Part shown: piece by piece, positions 25,782 through 33,496 of the stretch
Position numbering within the stretch: the stretch's first letter is position 1
Layout: every line of letters begins with the position of its first letter
NCBI GenBank assembly: GCA_910584085.1
Contig: CAJTZY010000010.1
Span: forward strand, 1-54,634
Length of the DNA stretch: 54,634 nt
Reading direction: 5' to 3'
From: an uncultured Bacilli bacterium
GTDB taxonomy: Bacteria; Bacillota_I; Bacilli_A; RF39; UBA660
Notes under the pieces: model-generated
The model's input: the letters and a program-made list of their open reading frames with translations, nothing else
The model's database searches: none
Told to the model about the DNA's origin: nothing
Program-made: the position numbers and the translations under genes

Positions 25782-25790
25782 ACACATTTA
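25782..25790 (-). promoter_or_regulatory. Extended -10 promoter of the 84-aa peptide gene
   Basis: TGTTATAAT (TG-N-TATAAT) about 20 nt ahead of the start codon. No good -35 is visible, which is acceptable for an extended -10. Confidence 0.55.
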
Positions 25791-25815
25791 CATTCGCTTT
25801 TCTACAGGTTTAATC

Positions 25816-25843
25816 AATGTAAAATTTTAATAATTTTTACATT
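25816..25843 (-). terminator. Hairpin after the LRR gene at 25865
   Basis: A 9-bp stem AATGTAAAA/TTTTACATT just downstream of the LRR_5 gene stop. The T tract on the minus strand is poor, so it is a weak terminator candidate. Confidence 0.4.
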
Positions 25844-25864
25844 AATTTATTATACATTGAGTAT

Positions 25865-27610
25865 TTAATTTTTTATTTTTCTTTTAGAATGACTCTTCTC
25901 ATCCTCTTTAGTATTATCACTTGTATCTATTTTTAATACTTCCCTATTTTCCTCATTTAAAACTATAACCTCTTCTAATGTTTTAGAAAAACTATTTAAT
26001 GCATTTATTGTACTTTCATTTCTTTCTATCTTATTATCTATAACTAAATCCAGTATAATTTTGGGAAGTACGGTATTTTTTAGAAGTTCTAATTTATTAT
26101 AGATGACTATATTAGATGCACCAAGTATGCCTATTTTATCACTTAAACTTTTCATAAGTAATAGCGATGTTTTCAAATCATTTGATTTACCTAATAATAC
26201 TATTTGAGAATCTGATGATAAGGTTTCATTATCATAATTTAGAATAAATTCTATCTGTCCTTCAAGTTTATTTATAAAAATTTCTAATAACTTCTTTTTT
26301 TCTTCTAAAAATTTTAATTCCTCCCTTAAGTTTACTTCATTAACATTAATAAAATCATTTAAGTCATTAATAAATTCAGTATTTAATTCTAATTTATTCT
26401 TATTAGAATTTTTACGAAGAAATATTTTCTTTATTAAGCTTTTTTTATCATTATGTTTAGTCAATCTATCTATAACATCCTTCATTTTTATAATTGTTTC
26501 ATTATAATCATTTCTTGTGCGAACAAAATCTAAGTATGAACTAGTAATATATGTAGGAAAGAAAACTAATTTACTTCCATACTTTTGAATATCATCTATT
26601 GTTTCAATTGTAACATTAGGATTAAAATTGTTAATAATATTATATATTTCTTCTGTGGATTTACTTATAAAAGAATTATAACTGCCGAGTGCTGGTAAAT
26701 TCTTTTTATATTTTTCGATAATTTTTGTTACTTTATCTATAAAAATTCGAATATAACTTCTTGTTATTTCTTTCAGCCAAGTTTGTTTTGCTTCTTCAAT
26801 TTTATCTGAATCTTGTTTACTAATATCATAAACATTTATATTATTTTGGCAAATTATATTTTTTACTAATGTTTCTATTTCTTTCATTTGAATAAATTTC
26901 ATTTTTCGTGTTATATTTTCTAGTGAATCATTTAGATCAATCTCGTTATTATAAATAGTTAAACTTTTTACATCAAATGTATATTTAAACTTCGATAAAT
27001 CTGTGTCAAATAAACTGGTGTCGATTACTAAATCAAGTGTCGAACACTTTTTAAAAGCACTTTCACCTATATATTCTATTGTATTTGGAAGTGTTAAATT
27101 AGTAAGTGAACAACAGTTTTCAAAACAATTACGACCAACACTACGCAATTGTTTAGATAATTTTATTTTTTTTAAAGATATACAATCTCTAAATAATCCA
27201 ATTGACATATAATCTATACTATGAATATCTACAGTTTCTAAAGCTGTACAACCACAAAACACACTATCTCCTATACTTCTTTTTTCAGGTAAATAAACCC
27301 TTTTTAACTTTTTACATTCACAAAATGCATTAACAAAAATGCTTATACTACCATTATAAGTAAGTTCCTCTATATTAGTTTGATAAAATGCACTTTCTCT
27401 AATAACAATCCAATTATCAGTATCAGGAAAAATTATTTTTTTTAATGTTTCGCAATTATAAAAGCATAACTTTCCTATTATGGATATACCATTTGGTATT
27501 TCAAATACACCATCCTTTATATCCTGATCAGTTACTTCATATAGCCATTTTTCTGGCAATGAAGCATTACCAGAGTTTCTAATTTCATCCAGATTATTTT
27601 TTATTTGCAT
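25865..27610 (-). CDS. LRR_5 (BspA-type) protein with long coiled-coil C-terminus
   Basis: 581 aa. Residues ~25-200 hold about seven LRR_5 repeats (GISIIGKLCFYNCETLKKIIFP and relatives). The remaining ~370 residues are helical, Lys/Glu/Asn-rich and coiled-coil-like (EELKFLEEKKKLLEIFINKLEGQIEF). No signal peptide or membrane helix is present, so a cytoplasmic location is predicted, unlike classical BspA surface proteins. The SD is GGGGGGTG. The C-terminal half is unlike those of the other three LRR proteins here, so repeat units appear combined with different effector-like tails. Function unknown. Confidence 0.8.
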   Translation of the reverse strand: MQIKNNLDEIRNSGNASLPEKWLYEVTDQDIKDGVFEIPNGISIIGKLCFYNCETLKKIIFPDTDNWIVIRESAFYQTNIEELTYNGSISIFVNAFCECKKLKRVYLPEKRSIGDSVFCGCTALETVDIHSIDYMSIGLFRDCISLKKIKLSKQLRSVGRNCFENCCSLTNLTLPNTIEYIGESAFKKCSTLDLVIDTSLFDTDLSKFKYTFDVKSLTIYNNEIDLNDSLENITRKMKFIQMKEIETLVKNIICQNNINVYDISKQDSDKIEEAKQTWLKEITRSYIRIFIDKVTKIIEKYKKNLPALGSYNSFISKSTEEIYNIINNFNPNVTIETIDDIQKYGSKLVFFPTYITSSYLDFVRTRNDYNETIIKMKDVIDRLTKHNDKKSLIKKIFLRKNSNKNKLELNTEFINDLNDFINVNEVNLREELKFLEEKKKLLEIFINKLEGQIEFILNYDNETLSSDSQIVLLGKSNDLKTSLLLMKSLSDKIGILGASNIVIYNKLELLKNTVLPKIILDLVIDNKIERNESTINALNSFSKTLEEVIVLNEENREVLKIDTSDNTKEDEKSHSKRKIKN

Positions 27611-27681
27611 TTATTTACACCCCCCACAAAATTAAAAATTATTAATATAATAGCACAAATATTAATAATTTAAAACATTTT

Positions 27682-28521
27682 TTATCCACTTTTAACATTT
27701 ATATCAATTTTATCTAATTTCTCTTTTTCAATTTGCTTAATTGACTTTTTAGGAGTTGGTAATTCTTCAGGCATGGTACCTCCTAAACTTTTTATAGTAT
27801 TTCTAATAGCTTTTCCGACTTTAAAATGTGTATCAGTAGCGAGATGACCATCTATCTCTTTTTGCTTTTCTAATAGTGCTTCTGTTTGCGTTATCCTAAA
27901 TATATTAGCGCCTAGTTCAGCACTTCCCATATTATCTAAAATATCTTCCCTATATCTCAAATTTTTTCTTTTTGCTATATCATTTGCTGTTTCTCCATTA
28001 TAAAGTCCCCTATAGCCAGCATTAGTAAATTCATCAAAATTTTTAACACCCTTTTCTTTTGCAATCTTATATAAAATTTTATTACCATCTTTTGTTTGCT
28101 TTCTTCTATATAATCTTTTTTCATCTTCATCTAACTTACTATACTCTTCTTCAGTCAACTCCATTTTTCTAGTTTGAACTGCAAAATAAGTTTGACCTAA
28201 AGCAACTGGCTTAAATTTTGAATTTGCATTTTGAACTATTAAATAGCAAGCATAACGACTTAATTTATAATCTATAATTGGTTTAGTAGTTTTACCTGCC
28301 GCTACGATTTTGTGGTAAACTCCAAAATGGAAATTAATATTATTATTACTTTGAGAACAAGCAATTTGAGCTTTTTCTATTATATTGTTAAATAGTCTCC
28401 ATTCCTTGTATTCTAACATTTTTTGTAATTCTCTAGCTTCCCAATATTCATTTCCATTTTTATCAATATGTTTTATATCATCAAATACTTTCTCTTTATA
28501 TTTTTCTAATTCTGCATTCAT
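27682..28521 (-). CDS. dinD: DNA damage-inducible protein D family (DinD)
   Basis: 279 aa. The N-terminal part (EYWEARELQKMLEYKEWRLFNNIIEKAQIACSQS) is the BRO-like/KilA-N-related module of DinD. Then come HFGVYHKIVAAGKTTKPIIDYKLSRYACYLIVQNANSKFKPVALGQTYFAVQTRK, the DinD signature, and a helical C-terminus. In E. coli DinD is SOS-induced and acts on RecA filaments. Here no LexA-type box is seen. Instead the gene is last in an operon behind an HTH regulator. The start was moved to ATG 28521 with SD GGAGG; the upstream ATG overlaps the SD. Confidence 0.88.
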   Translation of the reverse strand: MNAELEKYKEKVFDDIKHIDKNGNEYWEARELQKMLEYKEWRLFNNIIEKAQIACSQSNNNINFHFGVYHKIVAAGKTTKPIIDYKLSRYACYLIVQNANSKFKPVALGQTYFAVQTRKMELTEEEYSKLDEDEKRLYRRKQTKDGNKILYKIAKEKGVKNFDEFTNAGYRGLYNGETANDIAKRKNLRYREDILDNMGSAELGANIFRITQTEALLEKQKEIDGHLATDTHFKVGKAIRNTIKSLGGTMPEELPTPKKSIKQIEKEKLDKIDINVKSG

Positions 28522-28554
28522 TTTAAACGCCTCCATTGCATAACATACTTACCC

Positions 28555-28839
28555 CTATTCTTTTTTATTTTTAATACTACTTTTATTAGATATTTTAACT
28601 ATTCCTAAAGTATAACCAAGTGGTTCTAAAATTTTTATTAATGTATTTATTTGTGGCGAAATTAATTGATTTTCAATCTTTGCAATTGTAGTTCTAATAG
28701 TTTTAGATTCATCTGCCATCTGTTGTTGGCTTAAATGACTATCCTTTCTTATTTTAATAAAATCAGATATTAATTGATACTCTAAATCAAGCAATATTTT
28801 TTCTCTTTTTTCAAACTCTTCCACATTACATTTTTTCAT
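28555..28839 (-). CDS. XRE-family helix-turn-helix regulator (HigA-like)
   Basis: 94 aa. A helix-turn-helix (FIKIRKDSHLSQQQMADESKTIRTTIAKIENQLISPQINTLIKILEPLGY) spans residues ~30-75, after a 25-residue N-terminal helix, similar to antitoxin-type regulators. The start is ATG 28839, 8 nt after the upstream gene's stop, with SD GAAGGA; the TTG at 28851 overlaps the SD. It is the likely ligand of the palindrome at 29469-29490 and so probably represses its own operon. Confidence 0.85.
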   Translation of the reverse strand: MKKCNVEEFEKREKILLDLEYQLISDFIKIRKDSHLSQQQMADESKTIRTTIAKIENQLISPQINTLIKILEPLGYTLGIVKISNKSSIKNKKE

Positions 28840-28847
28840 ATTATCCT

Positions 28848-29447
28848 TCAATCTACATGATAGATTAATGCTTTAGATAGTTCAGAATTATAATATTTTG
28901 TTTTCATATTATTTATAAGTCTAAGTATATTTGTTTCATCTTCTCCATCATATTTATCTTCATCAATCCATAACAAAATAATACAAGCATTAATTTTAAC
29001 ATTTTCCCTTATTTCATAATTACTTAATATCCAATGCATAGGCATAAAACATTGTGTTTCATCTATTTTATTGTCATTTATTTCAATATAATATTTACCA
29101 TTAGAATTAATTTTACATTTAAATGGAAAATTATCTATAAAGCTTTTATTATTGATATCTCCAAATTTATTCCTAGAATACGCAAAATAATTAACATTAG
29201 GAAAAGTAAGTGGACTTATTTCCCTAATTAAATCATGTATATTATTATCAAAAATATTAGGCTTTAAAGAAAATTCATAATAATCACTGCCTTTTGTTGT
29301 TAGTTCATAAAGTGATACATCAATAATTCTACCCATGTCCTTTAAAACATTATATAGTTCCTTTTGCAAATCAAAATTACTATAATAATTATTATTTTTT
29401 TTTATTTTAAATCTAGTTAAAACTCCATTTACTAAATGTCTACCCAT
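28848..29447 (-). CDS. Hypothetical protein, first gene of the HTH-DinD operon, 199 aa
   Basis: I do not recognise this protein. It is soluble, rich in Asn, Ile and aromatic residues, with a mixed alpha/beta look and no signal peptide. A stretch MPMHWILSNYEIRENVKINACIILLW sits in the C-terminal half. It starts at ATG 29447 behind GAGGAGTG, directly after the operator-promoter, and is followed 8 nt later by the HTH gene. Gene order (unknown protein, then HTH regulator) resembles HigBA-type toxin-antitoxin units, but it is larger than RelE-fold toxins and no toxin motif is visible. Confidence 0.6.
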   Translation of the reverse strand: MGRHLVNGVLTRFKIKKNNNYYSNFDLQKELYNVLKDMGRIIDVSLYELTTKGSDYYEFSLKPNIFDNNIHDLIREISPLTFPNVNYFAYSRNKFGDINNKSFIDNFPFKCKINSNGKYYIEINDNKIDETQCFMPMHWILSNYEIRENVKINACIILLWIDEDKYDGEDETNILRLINNMKTKYYNSELSKALIYHVD

Positions 29448-29468
29448 ATAAATCACTCCTCAAAAAAA

Positions 29469-29497
29469 ATTGTACCAAATATGGTACAATAAATCAA
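29469..29497 (-). promoter_or_regulatory. Promoter with overlapping operator of the HTH-DinD operon
   Basis: -35 TTGATT (29492-29497), 17-bp spacer, -10 TACAAT (29469-29474). A perfect inverted repeat ATTGTACCA-N4-TGGTACAAT (29469-29490) fills most of the spacer and covers the -10, a textbook repressor site, probably for the XRE protein encoded in the operon. Confidence 0.8.
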
Positions 29498-29510
29498 GTT
29501 AAAATTAATA

Positions 29511-30179
29511 TTATTTTTTTAAACTATATATTAGATTTTCTGCATCTTTAAAATCAAACATTTCTCTTGTTATATCTTTAATTATATTAGCACCAAGATT
29601 CTTACTATATAAAAACTCTTCTAAATTATAAAGATTTCTTTTTTCATCAAAGTCTTCATAAATGGTCCTCAATAAAACATTTCTAAATACCTTTAAAACA
29701 AAGTGATATAATTCTTTATCTTCATAATTAGTAATCTTAGTATCAAATGTATCTAAATCTATTATTTTTATATCCTTACCAACCAAAATACTTGATATAC
29801 TTAAATCCTCTGGATATATATTATTATCAAGCAGTTCTTTTAAGGTAACAATTATCTCTTCTAAAATTTTTAATTTTTCATTAAGTGGGACAGCTATCTT
29901 ATTTAAAGTAACATATTCTTTAAAATATCTAATTCTGCATCCTAGTAGTTTATAATTAGTTAATTCATCACCTAAACCATTCATTTTTGAATATAAAATA
30001 GCATCTGGAAAAACAGTTCTTTTAATATACTTTTGCATATTTATCAAATTCATTAAATGAAGAATGCTACTATTACTATTTATATATATTTTATAAAGAT
30101 AATCTCCTTTTATATATAAATTTGCTTCAGTTCCTCCAAAAATTGGGTTTTCAAATTTTTCATTAACCCCTATAAACAT
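29511..30179 (-). CDS. Protein-kinase-fold protein
   Basis: 222 aa with compact kinase-like features: a glycine-rich loop FGGTEANLY (residues 14-22), a probable ATP-binding Lys30 in YLYKIY, a catalytic-loop-like YPEDLSISSILV with Asp125, and a metal-binding segment KIIDLDTF with Asp141. The Asn five residues after the catalytic Asp is replaced by Ser130, and the usual His before it is absent (Pro123-Glu124), so activity may be altered. There is no membrane helix. It is monocistronic. Its SD (GGTGG) is buried in a leader hairpin. Substrate unknown; it could also be a small-molecule kinase or pseudokinase. Confidence 0.6.
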   Translation of the reverse strand: MFIGVNEKFENPIFGGTEANLYIKGDYLYKIYINSNSSILHLMNLINMQKYIKRTVFPDAILYSKMNGLGDELTNYKLLGCRIRYFKEYVTLNKIAVPLNEKLKILEEIIVTLKELLDNNIYPEDLSISSILVGKDIKIIDLDTFDTKITNYEDKELYHFVLKVFRNVLLRTIYEDFDEKRNLYNLEEFLYSKNLGANIIKDITREMFDFKDAENLIYSLKK

Positions 30180-30183
30180 AAAA

Positions 30184-30209
30184 CCACCATAATTTCTAAA
30201 ATTATGATG
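30184..30209 (-). promoter_or_regulatory. Hairpin sequestering the kinase-like gene's SD
   Basis: In the leader, CATCATAATTT pairs with AAATTATGGTG (one G-T wobble), placing the GGTGG SD inside an ~11-bp stem just before ATG 30179. Translation would need the stem to open. Confidence 0.5.
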
Positions 30210-30237
30210 ATTATTTTAATACATTTATTTACTAAAG

Positions 30238-31581
30238 TCAATTTATTTTTTTCAATTGTTTTTGTCTTTCTTTATATGCTTCTATTGGCTCTTTTTTAAG
30301 TGATACTTTAGGTTTACCTGATTCTTGTGATTCATTCTTTAATAAATCTCCTTTTTCCTTATTTATTTCTTGTAATTTGGTATTTAGAAATTCTATTTTT
30401 TCCTCTCTACTCATATTTATATATTTTTCGATGTTTTCATCAAAAAAATCGTTTTTTACCATATCTCTTATGAGTGCAATATCGTCACTAGGTAATTCAC
30501 TTAGTCTTTTAAATACATTTGATAGATTATTATTTAATTGATTTGAATTAATGGAATTATCGGTTACTTCCATTTCTTCACATATAGTATCATTTGCATT
30601 ATTACTATTTATTATATCATTTTTTATTATTTCATCTTCTATTTTTTCTGAGGTATCAATTGATTTAATATTATCATTAATAAATTTATTTGGTATTAAT
30701 AAATTTGAAGTTGAAACGCATGCTTTTATATATTTATTTACATAGTTATCAATTTCTACCATATAATCATAATCAAAATCATTACCTTTTTTCCAAATTT
30801 TTGTCAATAATCTATTTATAAAGTCTTCATGTTCTTTAATTTTATAATACTTAATATTTTTAATACCATTTTCACGTAGTCTATTTTTAATTATGTCATG
30901 TAATTCATTTTTTCTAGCTGAATTAATAAAAGATAACATACCAGCATTGAAAGAAAATTTATCTTTTAGCCATTTCATACCAAGTAGTCCGTTATCTACT
31001 TCAATTAATTGTTTATAAGTTATATGACAACTATATATTTGCAACTTTTTAAAAGGTCCATAATAAAAGTAGTCGATATAAAAATTAAATAAACTAGTCT
31101 CTATATTTAAATTTAATTTAGAACAGTTATAAAAAGCAAAGTCACCTATATACTTTATACCTTTTGAAATAAATAATTTTTTTAAACTTTCACAGTTTTT
31201 AAATGCGTTTTCTTCTATTCTTTCTAAATTTCCCATTATATTTATATTTTTTAATGATTTGCAATCGCAAAATACATATTCTTTTATAGTGGTTACATTT
31301 TTAGGGATTATAATACTAGTAAGTAAAGTACAGTTTCTAAACGCCGATCCCTCTATGTTATTTATATTACATGACATATCTATTGACTTTAAATTAATAC
31401 AATTCTCAAATGCTCCTTTACCTATCCCTTCTACACTATTTGGAATAATAATATGCTTCAAAAATTTACAATTTTTAAATGCTTCATTACCTATATAATT
31501 AACATTATTTGGTATTGTAATAGTTCCATACCTTATATCATCATCAGTAATTTTAATTAATACATTATCCTTTATTTCCAT
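30238..31581 (-). CDS. LRR_5 (BspA-type) protein, copy A of a duplicated pair
   Basis: 447 aa. It starts MEIKDNVLIKITDDDIRYG, then about eight LRR_5 repeats to residue ~175 (NYIGNEAFKNCKFLKHIIIP and relatives). A helical region to ~300 and an Asn/Ser-rich linker follow, with a conserved tail (DMVKNDFFDENIEKY...SREEKIEFLN...PKVSLKKEPIEAYKERQKQLKK). No signal peptide. The SD is AGAGGCG. It is closely related to the protein at 33497-34834: both ends and the 5' leader are nearly identical in DNA while the middle differs. The pair flanks the serpin gene. Confidence 0.82.
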   Translation of the reverse strand: MEIKDNVLIKITDDDIRYGTITIPNNVNYIGNEAFKNCKFLKHIIIPNSVEGIGKGAFENCINLKSIDMSCNINNIEGSAFRNCTLLTSIIIPKNVTTIKEYVFCDCKSLKNINIMGNLERIEENAFKNCESLKKLFISKGIKYIGDFAFYNCSKLNLNIETSLFNFYIDYFYYGPFKKLQIYSCHITYKQLIEVDNGLLGMKWLKDKFSFNAGMLSFINSARKNELHDIIKNRLRENGIKNIKYYKIKEHEDFINRLLTKIWKKGNDFDYDYMVEIDNYVNKYIKACVSTSNLLIPNKFINDNIKSIDTSEKIEDEIIKNDIINSNNANDTICEEMEVTDNSINSNQLNNNLSNVFKRLSELPSDDIALIRDMVKNDFFDENIEKYINMSREEKIEFLNTKLQEINKEKGDLLKNESQESGKPKVSLKKEPIEAYKERQKQLKKIN

Positions 31582-31665
31582 ATATATTCGCCTCTTTTGA
31601 TTTACTATTTTAACAATTAATATGTTTCATGTCAATTCAAATTATATACATATTTTTAAGCAATC

Positions 31666-31691
31666 AAAAAAATCCAAAAAATGGATTTTTT
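31666..31691 (-). terminator. Serpin gene terminator
   Basis: A 10-bp stem AAAAAATCCA/TGGATTTTTT with a 5-nt loop, overlapping the serpin stop and followed by T on the minus strand. Confidence 0.78.
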
Positions 31692-33327
31692 AGTTATTTG
31701 ACTTAGTTTCAGGTTCTTTATCCCAAGAAAGTGGTTCATAGACAGTACCTGTAAACCAAACTTCTCCAGTTTTCTTATCTCTTATTAAGAACATATATGG
31801 TTTATCGAAAGTTAAATCTATTTCTTCAACAGGAACTTCATATAAATAATCAAAAGGTCCACCTGCTCCAGCACCACTCATGGCTGTTACTGCTGCTGCT
31901 TTTATACCATCTTGTGTAAATTCTATATTAGCTTTATGAAGTGCTTTTTCAATAACCATTTTTTCAGATGAGATACCTGTTAAATTTGCTTTACTTGCAT
32001 CAAATATATCAGTTACACCTAATTTTTCTAAATCACCTTGTAAATCTAATTCATAATCAAATTTAAATTTAGGAATAAATCCAATAATTTTTGTTACTAC
32101 TCCTTCTTTAAAATTTTCAGATTTTAATTCTTTTAAGTTACTTATTACTTTATTAACTCTATCTATATCTATAAATTCTTCTAGTTCCATATTATTAGGC
32201 ATTATTCCAACATATTGTAAAGTAATTCCATTATATTCTTTTAAATCTTTTGCAAATGCTTTAATCTCATCATCTACATATATTGAAAAATCTGTTGAGC
32301 TACTGACATATTTATAATTCATATTAATTTCTTTAATATATTCATCTAAGTATTTATTAACTACCTTATTAACATTTTCTTCTGAAGAATCGCCTTTTAA
32401 TTCATTTTCAAGTGCATAATTTTTTTGATCAGCTAAATATTTTCTATATTCGCTACCAACTGTTTCTCTTATTTTATCTTCACCAAGTACATTTACTATA
32501 TCATAATTATTAATTGATGCCACAACTTTCATACCTGACACTTTTTGAGTATTATCAAATTTATTTGATGAAACATTAGCTGGACCATGCCAAGAAAACT
32601 TTTCATGTCTAGCATTATGTGATACTCCAGAACCTGGCATTAGTAAAAATTTGTTCTCCCATTCCATATCAATTCCAAGTGCATTAACGAGTATAAATTT
32701 TGTATCATCACTTGCATCATCAAGTGTATTATTAATTAATTTTAATGTTTTATCACTTATCCAAGAATTGACATTATCTACTGTTCTAAATTTATCAAAA
32801 ACAACCTCTGCATTATATTTATTTGATAAAATATCTATATATTCATTTTTTATAGAATTCTTATATGTTTCATTAATAAATATTGCATTAGCAAATGACA
32901 TATTTTTATTGTTAACATACTTTGTAGCATCATATTCACCTATTATATTAGAAATTTGTTCCTTTGAACTTCCGCTAGTTCCCTCTTCTAACATTTCAAG
33001 TGCATATTTTATAGAAAGTGGACTATATATTTTATTTACCTTTTTATTTTCAAGTTGTAAAAAATATAAGTCAAATTTTTCTAATGAATTACCTGTAATT
33101 CTATATTCAGATTTTTTGAGTGGTGTGGAAATTTCTCCACTATCTTTTTTATCTTCTTTACTTTTATTATTCTTGTCCATGAATAAAAATGTACATACTG
33201 CTATTAAAATTATAAGTATGATTACTACTAAAATTATAATAACACTATTGTTATTTTTTTTAGCATTCTTGTTACTATTTTGTTCATTATTTACTTCTAA
33301 ATTAACTTCTTTTTCTTCTTGTTCCAT
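31690..33327 (-). CDS. Membrane-anchored serpin (serine protease inhibitor)
   Basis: 545 aa. A charged cytoplasmic N-terminus, one TM helix at residues ~29-50, a short linker and a full serpin domain facing out. Serpin marks are IYSPLSIKYALEMLEEGTSG, NAIFINETY and the C-terminal FDKPYMFLIRDKKTGEVWFTGTVYEP. The hinge of the reactive loop, TQDGIKAAAVTAMSGAGAGG, keeps Gly at P15 and the small P12-P10 Ala run of inhibitory serpins, though P14 is Ile rather than Thr. Bacterial serpins inhibit host or microbial proteases. It is monocistronic, with a possible extended -10 (TGTTATACT) upstream, and lies between duplicated LRR genes. Confidence 0.9.
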   Translation of the reverse strand: MEQEEKEVNLEVNNEQNSNKNAKKNNNSVIIILVVIILIILIAVCTFLFMDKNNKSKEDKKDSGEISTPLKKSEYRITGNSLEKFDLYFLQLENKKVNKIYSPLSIKYALEMLEEGTSGSSKEQISNIIGEYDATKYVNNKNMSFANAIFINETYKNSIKNEYIDILSNKYNAEVVFDKFRTVDNVNSWISDKTLKLINNTLDDASDDTKFILVNALGIDMEWENKFLLMPGSGVSHNARHEKFSWHGPANVSSNKFDNTQKVSGMKVVASINNYDIVNVLGEDKIRETVGSEYRKYLADQKNYALENELKGDSSEENVNKVVNKYLDEYIKEINMNYKYVSSSTDFSIYVDDEIKAFAKDLKEYNGITLQYVGIMPNNMELEEFIDIDRVNKVISNLKELKSENFKEGVVTKIIGFIPKFKFDYELDLQGDLEKLGVTDIFDASKANLTGISSEKMVIEKALHKANIEFTQDGIKAAAVTAMSGAGAGGPFDYLYEVPVEEIDLTFDKPYMFLIRDKKTGEVWFTGTVYEPLSWDKEPETKSNN

Positions 33328-33435
33328 AGTTTATTTCTCCCTACTTTGTAGTTAGACTACCATATATAGTATAACATGAAACAAAAAGAATATTGATAGT
33401 TTCTTCTTTTATAACAATATTTTTACATTTGGTTA

Positions 33436-33467
33436 ACAAAAAAACTAAGATATAACTAGGTCTTAGT
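33436..33467 (-). terminator. Terminator of LRR copy B
   Basis: A 7-bp stem ACTAAGA/TCTTAGT (33444-33450 with 33461-33467), 10-nt loop, then seven T on the minus strand. Confidence 0.7.
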
Positions 33468-33496
33468 CTTAATATTATATAAACTTAGTCTATACG

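Noticed and set aside
27682..30179. Prophage remnant reading of the DinD/HTH/kinase region
   Set aside because: No integrase, capsid, terminase or lysis gene is present; BRO-like and HTH proteins alone are not enough.
32651..33355. 234-aa plus-strand frame opposite the serpin gene
   Set aside because: Antisense shadow: Ser/Leu-rich composition expected from the complement of Lys/Glu/Asn codons, with no SD.
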